From: Globisporangium splendens
Taxonomy: Eukaryota; Oomycota; Peronosporomycetes; Pythiales; Pythiaceae
Reading direction: 5' to 3'
NCBI GenBank assembly: GCA_006386115.1
Contig: VFIW01000049.1
Span: 124,001 to 188,000 of the forward strand
Length of the DNA: 64,000 bases
In this document: one piece after another, positions 1 to 10,260 of the stretch
Numbering within the stretch: the first letter of the stretch is position 1
How the letters are laid out: each line of letters starts with the position of its first letter
Position numbers and translations under genes: made by a program
Notes under the pieces: generated by a model
The model's database searches: none
Told to the model about the DNA's origin: nothing
The model's input: only the letters and a program-made list of their open reading frames with translations

Positions 1-2950
1 GAGCACAAGATGACGCACGTACCGCTGTCTTGCTCAGCAAGCAGCACGACGAAGCTCTCCTCCATGAGCACGCCGTTGCCCGAGATGTCCAAGAGCGTGA
101 AATACAACTTGAGCGCCTGCCACTGGCGCTTGGAGAACACATCGCAGCCCTTTTGTGGTGGACCCACAGGTGTTGGCACGACAGATGCGTGGTTGGCATC
201 AGCTACTACTGTCCTGGAAGCTTCACTGGGAGTAGATGCTGCTGCCACATCGTCACTCAGGCTCAGCTGGCTGTTCACGAGCTCCATCCTCGGAGTCGAC
301 GGTGTCGAATGTGACAGCGAACCATCGAGAGACGCAGTCATGCTCTCTTCTGCGCTCTCAGTCGCCTTTTCTTCAATCGACGCCTCCTTGGCGCCAAAGA
401 AGCGGCGAAAAATGCGTAGAAAACCGGGACAGAGCTTCCATCCACTGCTGCGCGTGCGGCTACTGCGGCGCGGAGATTTTACATACGGCGTGGTAACGGT
501 ATTGACTGTATGCACGTCCACTTTGTCAAGCGTATGCAGCACAACCGTACTCGTTGTAGCCAGGATCTCCTCGTGCTTGCTGTTTTTCTGCTGCTGCTGT
601 CGGGATGCCGACGTGTGTGCAGATATAGATGCTTGCTCATTGTCGAGATCACCAGAGTCAATCGTCGACTGTTCTTCAGTTGTCGTGTGCTCACTTGTTT
701 GCCGTGGTTCTGGATTGGTTTCTGTGGTTGTCCTCTGCAGATAGTCGTCTTGTGGCGGATGGTGGACATTTTGTCCACTTGAAGAGGACGAGTTGGACGA
801 AACCGTCTCGACGCGACTCGTTGTGGCTCCAGAAGAAGGAGAAAGTGCAAGACCAAATGCAGCTATGCTGCTGAGTTCACTCCCTACGGATGCAGACGCA
901 CCATTGCTGCTGCTGGTGTTACCAAGTGGGAGTTGTGTCATGGACGATTGGCTGGAGAGCATCAGCAGCTGCCGCAGCCGGCGACAGTGCTTCACGAGCT
1001 CGTAGAAATCCACGGGCAGGAATGGCAGCGTCTCCTTCAAGAAGGTCTTCACGGCTTGGTCTTCGCTCGGCAGCGCGAATTCGTGCTCGCGATGCACACT
1101 GCGCGTGTGCTGTCGGTACTCCAAGACACTACCGCCGCTTGTTGGTTTCGCCCATGGCACCATCAGCGTCGCGCCCTACACCACGGACAGGGAGTAAGGC
1201 ACAAGAGTAAGAGACAACAGCAGTGCAAACAAAAGAAATGACGTAGACCCAAACCATGTTGTGGTTTGTGTTGCAATACTCCGGGGCTGAGAAGACAGTG
1301 ATCACGGGCGGCAGCATGACGTCTTCGCTAGAGACAGCCTCCCCGCCATCGTCGTCGGTCGCACTCGAGCGTTTGCCCTTCCGTTGAGACTCGCCGCTGC
1401 GACCAAAGTGCTCACGAAATCCATCTTCTTCCAACTACACAGCACATTACCATTCGTGATCAGCACAAGCAAAACACAGCAGACAAGTACTTGCCAGATA
1501 CGCGTACCTCATGCGCACGAATGATCGCCAGCAGCTCGTTTCTCTTTAGGAACGCTCGACACGCAGTCTCGTTGAACGTGAACGAGCACCCACGGATGCT
1601 GTTGGGTGCCCAGTGTTCTCCCTCATCAGCGGTGTCATCGTCCTTCGCAGGATCGGCCCAAAGCAGATCGCAGAGAGCACCCGTCGGCTCGGGCTCCATG
1701 AACCGGTCCACATTCTCATTGATGTCTTCCAGCTGTACGATCTCGGGGGACAATCCGCCGTGGACTGCAAGGAACGTCCCGTAGGATGTCTCGAGCTTGG
1801 CCGCGAGCGGCATGCTCTCGAAGCACTTGATCGTGCGGTTGTACACGATGGTGCCGTACTTCTGGAGACACTCGGCGCGGAAGCCGTAGAACGTGCTGAG
1901 ACTGCGGCACTCGTGGTTGCCGCGTAGCAGGTGGACACTCGACGGGAACCGCACTTTGAACGCAAGCAGCAGCAGCACGATCTCGCAGGACGAGATGCCG
2001 CGATCCACGTAGTCGCCGAGGAACAGGAACGGGTTCTCAGGGGACGGCGTGCCGTGGACCTGGAAGATCTCGAGCAGGTCCTGGAACTGGCCGTGGAGAT
2101 CGCCCACGAGCGTGTACGGTGCCTGGATCGTGATCACGTTCTGCTCGAGACTCATGAGGTCGGTCGCCTGCTTGAGGATCTCGAGCGCATATGCAGTGGA
2201 CACGACGCCACCACGCTGGAAAATCGGCAGCATGCTCAACGGATCGATCACAAAGTTGTCGTCCAGGTCACCAGAGTCGTCGTCGATGTCGTCATTGTTG
2301 TTATTGTCGCTGTCGTTCTCGGGGTTGATGCGATTGCTTCTCCTGAGCGTGAGCACGGGCACGTTGGAGAAATGGTGCACGACGTCCATGGTGATGTCGC
2401 GGTCGGCTTGCTGGCGCAGATGGCGATTGAACATCGTCGTGTCCGTCGACACGCGGCGGTGGTGCGAACCTTGGGCGGAAAGCCGTCGCAGCGGTCCGGC
2501 TTCCGACTCGGCACCTGCGTCCATGGACTTCTTGGTAGTTGCTGCATTTCGCTTGGGGTCGAACGCGCGCAGTGGGGTCATCGGGTGGCTTTTGCCTGCG
2601 TCTTCGACTTCCTCCGCTTGATTGGACGCCTCATCGACGACGGGCGAGGTCGCGAGGTTGCGCGCGGACGCGTACGTGCAGAAATGGTTCTCAAAGCTCT
2701 TGCCACGCCGACTCGCGTAGCGCCGCTTTTGCATCTGCGGCTGCGGCGTCGCGGGTTGGACCGTCGCCTTTCCCGACGCTTTCTCGAACGGCGCGGCGTT
2801 GAGCAAGAGCTCGGGGAAGAGCGCGGTGGTCTGGAGCACTGGCGGCGGTGGCGCCTTGCTGCGACCGCCAGCGGGGCTCGGGAGACCGCTGCCGCCGCCG
2901 TTTGCATTCGCAGGCACGGCCGCCAGGAACGCGTTGAGTTTGCTGGCCAT
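1..2950 (-). CDS. Calcineurin-like Ser/Thr protein phosphatase with EF-hand-like tail (3' partial)
   Basis: PPP-family metallophosphatase. Exon 1 (2950-1508) has about 210 low-complexity residues, then the catalytic core with GDLHGQ, GDYVDRG, LLRGNHECR, HGGLSPEI and IIRAHE, which supply the metal and phosphate ligands. A 73-nt intron (1507-1435, GTACGC donor) leads to exon 2 from 1434, which holds the SAPEYC motif (SAPNYC in calcineurin A). A further exon from about 1140 is open to about position 23. It starts VLEYRQHTRSVHREHEF, like the end of the calcineurin catalytic domain, then becomes Ser/Thr/Gln-rich and ends in an EF-hand-like loop, DISGNGVLMEES, with Ser instead of Glu at position 12. 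The exon 2/3 junction (about 1260-1140) was not resolved. A GT at 22-21 may end the exon, so the gene continues beyond the window. Closest families are calcineurin A and PPEF/RdgC. Calcineurin A normally lacks EF hands, so the exact subfamily is open. Confidence 0.88.
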
Positions 2951-3764
2951 CGCGCTTTCCGGTGCAGAGAGACGAGCGCGTCGTCAGAAGCTGCCTTTGA
3001 CGCTCGTGGGCGAGTTGCCAATAGGACACGCAGGACGCTGCGTGGGGATGCCTGGGATCTTTCAACGACTGCTTCTCACGCTGTTAATAAGAGGAAGAAA
3101 CGACCTGCGCGTGCGCTGTCGGTTGTTTCTCTTTTCTCTTTCTTTCTCTCCAATATGCGGCGTTCGCCCTATCAGCACACGCGCATGCGTTCCTTAGAAT
3201 ATATACGTACTGTACCGTAAAAACTGCCTCGCCCCATCCCACTATTGCTCGGAGGAGCCATTCTGCGAACTGAGAGCGCGAGCGAACGCATGAGAGGTGG
3301 CGAGGGTGACAAGCATGCGCATACGTACATACCTGATTAGATCGTGAAGTTGTCGTCGAGCGGTCGTAAGCAGGGGCGGAATGAAGACGAACGCGCACAA
3401 AGAAAGCTAGTCTCAGTCCGCATTGAAGAGCTATTTGCCGTCGCCATCGTGCCTTACAAAGCGCTATGGGTATCTGGATGCGCGCACATACGCAGCAGCT
3501 TGCTCTTGCTTCTTTCTATAAAACACATATTCATTTTCATATAAACCCGAGGGCGTAAGCTGTCGCTACGTCCTTCGTTCCTTTGTCTCGCAAAAAACAT
3601 TTTTTCTATCGTTTTTTTGTTGTGATTGTGGCACCACAAGGAGACTTCTCTTACCAAGCGGCGTATACGAGGCTTCTCCCAGTGCTGCCTTCTTGTTGGC
3701 TAACCTATTTATCTATAAAACCCGCGCATTGTCTACATCCTCGCCGTCACCGCCCCCTCTTGAT
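2951..3764. other. Intergenic, no gene seen
   Basis: This 814-nt stretch lies upstream of the phosphatase gene and downstream of the CREST-like gene (both on the minus strand). It has pyrimidine-rich tracts and short AT-rich segments near 3520-3620. No open frame shows a recognisable domain. Confidence 0.6.
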
Positions 3765-4370
3765 TTACTGCAGCCACTTGGAGACAATCATGTAGTCCTG
3801 GATGAATTCGTGCATGATGAGGTCAAAGTCCGGCATGTACGTGGCGAGCAACAGCGATGTGGTGATGGTCGTGAAGCCCGAGACGTAGTGCCATCGCTGG
3901 TGCCATTTCTCGTAGCGTTCACCGCCGGGGAGACCGCAGTAAAGCCACGTGAAGATGCACATGATGCCCTGCGTGACCTTGATCGCGAGGATGCCGTACC
4001 ACTCGTTCTTGAGCACGTGCATCGCGAAGTAGATGAACACGACGGCCAGCGTGGAGCTGATGCTCGCGTCCACGAGGAGGTACTTGGTCTCCTTGGAGCG
4101 GTGGAACGCCGTGGACGCGATCGTCGCGCCGAACTGGAGCACCGCGCAGAAATACTGTCCGCACGAGAGCGACACGAAGCCCGCGAGTGCGTACACAAGG
4201 TTGGAGAAGAGCAGCCCGTCGGCCCACTCGCGCCGGCAGTGGCGGTGGTGCAGCGCCTTGTGACGCGGACGTGGCACGCCTTTCTTGGGTGGCAGCTTGC
4301 GCAGCGGCGCGGCGACGTCCACGGCGGACGACAGGAAGGGCACACGCAGACGCAGACCGCAGAGACACAT
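3765..4370 (-). CDS. Small multi-spanning membrane protein with CREST-like polar residues
   Basis: 201 residues in one exon, starting at the first ATG of the frame (4370); the frame extends upstream only from non-ATG codons. The N-terminus is basic. About five hydrophobic segments follow from about residue 60. In or beside them are a Ser and His three residues apart (STAFH), an Asp at the start of the next helix (LLVDASISS) and, after a loop, WHQRWH, which contains H-x3-H. This order S...H...D...H-x3-H is the signature of the CREST superfamily of membrane hydrolases (alkaline ceramidases, PAQR receptors, hemolysin III, PGAP6/TMEM8), where these residues hold a zinc ion. I infer a membrane-embedded, possibly lipid-modifying enzyme. 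The overall sequence is not close to a family I can name, and the spacing is the main support. Confidence 0.7.
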   Translation of the reverse strand: MCLCGLRLRVPFLSSAVDVAAPLRKLPPKKGVPRPRHKALHHRHCRREWADGLLFSNLVYALAGFVSLSCGQYFCAVLQFGATIASTAFHRSKETKYLLVDASISSTLAVVFIYFAMHVLKNEWYGILAIKVTQGIMCIFTWLYCGLPGGERYEKWHQRWHYVSGFTTITTSLLLATYMPDFDLIMHEFIQDYMIVSKWLQ

Positions 4371-5406
4371 CGTGAAAAGGTCGAGCGATGTGGGGGCTTC
4401 GGTGTTTCTTCGTAACTCAGGGACTTGACGTGACGCCGCAGGCGCAAATGCAGAGGTGCGAACCCTCCTCTGCTCCTCTCGCTTGGCTACCAACTCTCGG
4501 CTACCGGCCCAGTACGACAATATGACAATCAAATAGATACAGCGTCGCAGCCGTTTCACCTGATTTACGTCTCATTGCCCTGGATTTAGTGCGAGGTGAG
4601 CAGCAAATAGAGGTCGGAGAAGGCCCGAATTAGACAAACTGGTGGTCTCGTCATGGTCCGATAGACGTTTCTTGTCCCGAATTAAGACACTTATTTTGAG
4701 TCATAAACGTTCAATGAACTCGCCGTTCCTGAAGTGAGTGTAACCGCGGAGAGTTCTGAATTGAAGGGACAAGGCAAACAAGGGAAAAAGAGCGATTACG
4801 CCAGCACTGAGACGGCGTCATGGCGCCGATTACGATCGCGCTCCATCCAGCGATTATGGACACCATGGAGCAAATGCGCATGAGAGCATCAGAAGCGCGG
4901 TTTAAATTGCTTATTGCGTCTGCAAGGCAGGAAGAAGCAGCGAGTTGTTGGCTTTTTCATTTTCGACCGGCGAGCGATGCGACATTTTTGGACCCATCGC
5001 TGATGCGTCTCCCTCCTTATTACAACCTGTGCAATATAATATCGGATCTGATGTAGCTCATGCACTTATTATTTTGTCCAATGGAATACTCTATTAATGT
5101 ATAATTGAGCCACCTCCGCACGATCCAGATCTCAAACAAATCACAAGAATGTTGCACGAACCAGCTGAAAATTCTCCTGGTACCACCTTCGGTGCACATC
5201 CTTCCTATCTTTGTAATATTCCAAATACTTGAGCATCTTATTGCAAATGATTGCTGCATCTGAGTCTACTCGCGTAATATCCGCATCTCTTTGTTTCGTC
5301 CGAGCCAACCCACCTTTGCCACTGTGTGTGTGGCCGCACGCTGCTTTGTTGCCGCATTGCAGCTTTCGATCTCTCAAAAGCACCCAACGACCTACGTGGC
5401 ATCCCC
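4371..5406. other. Intergenic, divergent promoter region, no gene seen
   Basis: About 1 kb lies between the divergent CREST-like gene and the TyrRS gene. A 78-codon ATG frame at 4820-5056 has no recognisable domain or splice context and is probably chance. The rest is moderately AT-rich without obvious repeats. Confidence 0.55.
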
Positions 5407-7781
5407 ATGTCGACGGTTCCTCCCCCCGCGCCCTCCGCCCTCGGTCCCGACGTGCTCCAGGGCTTCTCCAAGCTCTCGCTGGCGCCCGCACCGGCGCTCG
5501 TCAAGTCTGCGCTCTCCATCGACGAGAAGCTCGCCAAGTTCGCGGCAATCACTGGCGCGCCTCTGTCCGCCCCCACCGAAACGCGATTGCGCGAATTGCT
5601 CGCGGAGAAGGAAACCCCGATCGCGTACGATGCGTTTGAACCGTCCGGACGTGTCACACTCGCCAGCGGCTTGCTGCGCAAACTGAACGCGCAGCGCTTG
5701 ATGGACGCTGGCTGTCTTGTGCGCTTCTGGGTGGCTGACATCCACGCGGTGCTCAACAACAAGTTCGGCGGCGACCTCAAGAAGCTGCAGAATGTGAGCA
5801 GCTACATGGTTGAAGTCTGGAAGGCGCTTGGTCTCGATGCGGAGCAGCTCCCGAACTTGGAGATCTTGTTGGCGTCGACTGAGATTGCGCGCCACCCAGC
5901 AGAATACTGGTCGCGCGTGCTCGATGTCGCCGGTTCCGTCACCGTCGAACGTGCGCAACAGTGCGCGCCAATCATGGGAAGAAGCACGGCCGAAGCGGCG
6001 CCTAATGCGAACCGTGTGATGTACCCGATGATGCAGTGCGCCGATGGCTTCTTGCTCAACGCTGATATTTACCAGCTCGGCGCCGATGAAGAAGAAGGCA
6101 ACGCGCTTGTTCGCGATTACATTGCACACAGGGGGCTCCCACACAACCCAGTGTTCCTCACCCACCCTTTGCTCATTGGACTGAAGCAGGAGCAATTGAA
6201 GATGAGCACGTCGGATCCAGAATCCGCAATCTACGTCGACGACTCGGCGGCTGAGGTGAACACCAAGATCAAGAAAGCGTACTGTCCTCCTGGCGACGTG
6301 CGTGCGAACCCTGTGCTTGACTACATGAAGTACATCGTGTTCCCATTCCACCCTGAAGGTGTTGTCCTCGAGCGCAGCGAGAAGAACGGTGGCAACCTGA
6401 CGTTCGCCAAGTACGAAGAGCTCGAATCTGCGTTTGGTGGCGAACAGGTCCACCCTGCTGACCTGAAGCCGTGCTTGGGTAAATACATCAACGCCTTGCT
6501 TGAACCAGTGCGTCAACACTTTGCGAACGGCGAACTCAAGAAGCTGTGGACGAACATCAAGAAGCTCAAGACGTCTCCTGTGCCGGATGGAGACAAGCTC
6601 GTCTCGATTTCGCTTCCGGGTTTCCCTGAATCCGAGCAGCGCGAGTGGCAAGCGTCGGAGCTCTCTTTCGACGACCGATTCGCTGTCGCTCGCAGTGTGG
6701 GCGAAGAGTGCATTCAAGAAAGCGAGCTGAAGGTGCTGCTCGAAAAGAAGGTAAACCCAGTTTGCTACGATGGTTTTGAACCATCGGGACGTATGCACAT
6801 TGCGCAAGGTGTGTTGCGAACTGTGAACGTGAACAAGCTCACGTCGGCTGGTGCGGTGTTCCGTTTCTGGGTTGCGGATTGGTTTGCGATGCTCAACAAC
6901 AAGATGGGCGGAGACCTTGAGAAGATCCGTCTTGTCGGACAGTACATGGTCGAGATCTGGAAGTCCGCAGGTATGGACATGACGAACGTGCAGTTTTTGT
7001 GGGCATCGAATGAGATTCTTGCTTACAGCCACAACTACTGGTTGCGCGTGATCGACATTGCGCGCCGCACGACCATTGCGCGTACGGTCAAGTGCTGCAC
7101 GATCATGGGTCGCAAGGAGAAGGAAGGCATGCAAGCGGCGCAGATTATGTACCCATTGATGCAGTGCGCAGACATTTTCTGCTTGAAGGCTGACATTTGC
7201 CAGTTGGGCATGGATCAGCGCAAGATCAACATGCTCGCACGTGATTACTGCGACCTCGTGAAGCTTAAATTCAAGCCGATCATCATGAGCCACCACATGC
7301 TCATGGGCCTCAAGGAAGGTCAAGAAAAGATGTCGAAGAGTGACCCTGAGTCGGCTATTTTCATGGAAGATGCCGTCGAAGACGTCAACCGCAAGCTCGA
7401 GAAGGCGTTCTGTCCCGAAGGTATCGTCGAAGCGAACCCGATCTTGGACTACATGAAGCACATCATCTTTGCGCGCTACGCAAAGGAGGGTGTTGCCGTG
7501 AAGCTTGTGAGTGGTGACGTCAAGACCTTTGCAAAGTACCAGGAACTTGAAGACGCGTACGTTGCGCGCGAAATGACGCCTGAGGAGCTCAAGACGTCGC
7601 TCGCCAAGTACCTGAACGAGTACGTGCAATCAAAATGTGTCGTGATGATGGTGACAGTCTCTGATTTTATTGTGTTGTGTGATAATCTTGTAGGATCTTG
7701 GAACCAGTGCGGGAACACTTTTCCAAGGGCGACGCCAAGGAATTGCTTGCCAAGGTGCGCTCGTTCCGTATCACGAGATAA
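5407..7781 (+). CDS. YARS: Tandem (double-length) tyrosyl-tRNA synthetase
   Basis: Class I cytosolic-type TyrRS; attaches tyrosine to tRNA-Tyr. Two exons: 5407-7619 and 7694-7781 (74-nt intron, GTACGT donor). The lengths sum to 767 codons. Two complete TyrRS units follow each other in one chain of 766 residues. In unit 2 (from about residue 400) the HIGH-equivalent is MHIAQ (about 463-467) and KMSKS is intact (641-645). In unit 1 the same sites read VTLAS (about 83-87, His lost) and KMSTS (265-269), so unit 1 looks catalytically dead. The tail of unit 1 (LLEPVRQHF) matches the spliced tail of unit 2 (ILEPVREHF), which confirms the intron. A double-length TyrRS that folds as a pseudo-dimer is known from Leishmania. 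An in-frame ATG at 5326 would add 27 residues; 5407 is preferred because the conserved region starts later and the extension is not leader-like. Confidence 0.95.
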
Positions 7782-7900
7782 GGAGTCAAACTACCCAAAC
7801 AGCATTCAACAATACAAGAACCGCCTGGAGAAAACGGTGGAAATAGGCGAGTCCATGGTAGTTGTCTTTCTCCCTCAGCTTTTCGCACTGAGTTTGCATC

Positions 7901-8931
7901 TTAGGAGGACGGGAAGGTTGGGAAGTGCGTCTGGCGCAACGGGTAGAGCGGATCCCTCGGGTTCACGATCTCGTTCTCGTTGTCCGAGACGAGCCACAAC
8001 GTTAATGCATATCGTCGTTGCTCTTTCGCCGTGATGTCGTTCATCGTAGGCAGCACGTCGTGCACGACCTGGTCGCTCCAGAACATCGCGAGTGTGTCCG
8101 CGACCGGCGGCACCACGACGATGCCGTCATCCTTGGTGAAGATGCGCAGCTCGCCACCCTGACTCGGTTCCCACGACGGGTTCAGGTAGTACACCATCGT
8201 GACTTTGCGCTTGTCCGGGAGCCCCGAGTTGTCGCAGTGCTTGGGATCTGTGCATTTGCGCGGAAGAGAGATATGCAAGTGAGTCTCTGTGGCGCATGGC
8301 ATTTATTCACGGAGACACACGTACATTTGGATCCGGCGCCGAGACTCACGGCGAGCTTCGTGCCGTAGACGCGCTGACTCATCTGCAGGTGCGGGAAGAA
8401 GTGGTTGAGCACGATCGGCGCCTGTAGCAGCACGCTGCGCGTGTAGTCGAGCAGCGTCGGCGCGATCTCCCACTCGTTGCCGTCGAGCTCCGTCGCAAAC
8501 ACGTTCTTCTTGGCCATCGGCTGCCCATGCTCGTCGCCCGACATGCTCTGGAACATGTGCCCTTCCTCGTACAAACGCTCGGCCTCCTCTGTCATTATAA
8601 ACAACAGCAACAAAGTCAGTGTGCATGCATGTATCGTCCACTTACGCTATGCGTGTGCTCCTGTCAACGCACCTCGCATCTGCAGCGCGACGTCGGCGCC
8701 GGCAAAGTTGTTGATGACGCAGTAGCCCTGCTTGCCCAGCCCCTGCTGGATCGTGTCGCGCACGGACTCGGACGCGAACAGCGGCATCACTGTGATCTCG
8801 TCAAACTCGTTCGACGACGAGAACGAGCGCGCGGCGCCTTCGCCATGGAGGCGCTGCGCAAGCGAGCGTCCCAGTGGAGTGGCGCGTCTGCAGCCGCGGA
8901 GCGCTATCGCTACCGCGTTCATGCGCATCAT
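7901..8931 (-). CDS. EGLN/PHD-like prolyl 4-hydroxylase (2-oxoglutarate/Fe(II) dioxygenase), probably mitochondrial
   Basis: Three exons (8931-8673, 8588-8325, 8247-7901) give 289 residues in one frame; both introns are GT-AG. The first about 40 residues are Arg/Ala/Ser-rich without acids, like a mitochondrial presequence (two Met codons follow closely, so internal starts are possible). The C-terminal double-stranded beta-helix shows the Fe-binding H-x-D (KHCDNS), the family string VYYLNP, GGELRIF, the distal His in FWSDQVVHDVLP and the 2-oxoglutarate-binding Arg in RRYALTLW. This is the arrangement of HIF/Skp1 prolyl hydroxylases, which use O2 as co-substrate and act as oxygen sensors in animals, Dictyostelium and Toxoplasma. 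The substrate here is unknown. It converges on the TyrRS gene with 119 nt between stop codons. Confidence 0.88.
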
Positions 8932-10260
8932 CGTTCCCCAATCGAATCAATTGATCGAGTAGGTCACAAGCATGCGCTGTGGTGGACGCCGATTTTCAAA
9001 TCGAGATTAATGTTCGCCACACTAATTACGTTTGCAGTACAGTCAGATATCTGTATAGGATACTACATCTTGAAAGGTTCTATACAGAAACCTCTATTTC
9101 TGACAACAGGTTCAATGTCTTCTGGATGGATGCACAAATGAAATGAGTTCGGACATCAAACTCGGCTTCAGTGCACGATACAAGCAAGCGAATCCATGGT
9201 GATTAGAACCGTTTCACTAGCAGTCCGCCCTCTTCCGTCCAAGCCATTATCAGTTGTGAGCAATACTGCAATAGGCAGCACTTGGCACGCCACCCAGAGG
9301 AGCATGCCAATTCAATGTAGCCTAGTTTGTACCAATGGCTTCAGCTGACGCCGCACACTCATGTTGTTTGCACACCCTCAAATGAGTGCGTGCACTTTGA
9401 TCCACAGATGATTGCGAAAAATTCACAAGCACACACGCCAGGCAGGACGTGTGCCAACCGCACATGTTGCAAGCTACAAGATACAAAAGATCTTTGAGCG
9501 ATAACTGTAGCACGTCAGCAGGCGCATTGGATGCGCCGAATGAGAAAATCTCTTGATGGGTGCGTCTCCCGACCTGATTTTCAACTGTCTGGTTCACAAG
9601 CCATGAAGCAAACAAGGGTTTATCGCGTGCACCTGCACTCTGCGATCGGAACGACACTCACCGAGAGTGAAATATCCATTCTGCACAAAAGCAGACGCCA
9701 GACATTTCGATGTGAACTTCACTCGTCCGTTCAAGTTGCTCATTTGAGCCACAAGATTTGATCGACAGGCATGTCTCCAAAAGCTCACATAGTGTCACAC
9801 CAACAAAAATCCGTCTGCTTGAAACAGTTGTACCTTATTTATTCTTTAAAGTTGTACTGCAACATAGAAGAAACTAGAATAGGTTAGCTAGTTTTCTTAG
9901 CAAACTGTTTGCTTTGACAATACCTCTATAAACATACAGAAGCAGTTGATTTCTTTCCAGACACTGCCCTCAATGGGGAATGACACCACTGTGTTCAGCT
10001 TCAAATTATATCACCACATTGTCGATTTTTGTGGCACTTCTCAACAATAAATCGTGTATAATATTATACCATTCGTAAGAGAATGCCACCTCTTCAGATC
10101 TTAACGCCATAATTCACTGTGGAAATGAGTATGCAGACTAATTTTATGCAATACACAGTGTACCCAACTGCTTCTCTTTCTCCACCCAACCCCTCCCGTC
10201 AGGTTCTCCTATTTCGCACTCCACTCACAAAGAAGCCTCCAAGACCTCGCGTGCTGCAGC
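8932..10260. other. Long AT-rich intergenic region, no gene seen
   Basis: About 1.3 kb separates the prolyl hydroxylase (minus) from the PP2C gene (plus). It is more AT-rich than the genes, especially 9780-10150. Short open frames on both strands have no domain, signal peptide or matching splice sites. It may carry both promoters and decayed sequence. Confidence 0.6.

Noticed and set aside
10..744. 244-codon plus-strand frame at the window start
   Set aside because: It lies opposite the continuing phosphatase exon, which shows a meaningful protein.
1931..3220. 429-codon plus-strand frame
   Set aside because: Antisense to the phosphatase catalytic domain and His/Arg-rich, as expected from a shadow frame.
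4820..5056. 78-codon frame with ATG
   Set aside because: No domain, leader or conservation cue; too short to support.
5392..7629. 745-codon open frame on the minus strand opposite TyrRS
   Set aside because: It has no recognisable domain and mirrors the codon bias of the strongly conserved TyrRS frame; it is an antisense shadow.
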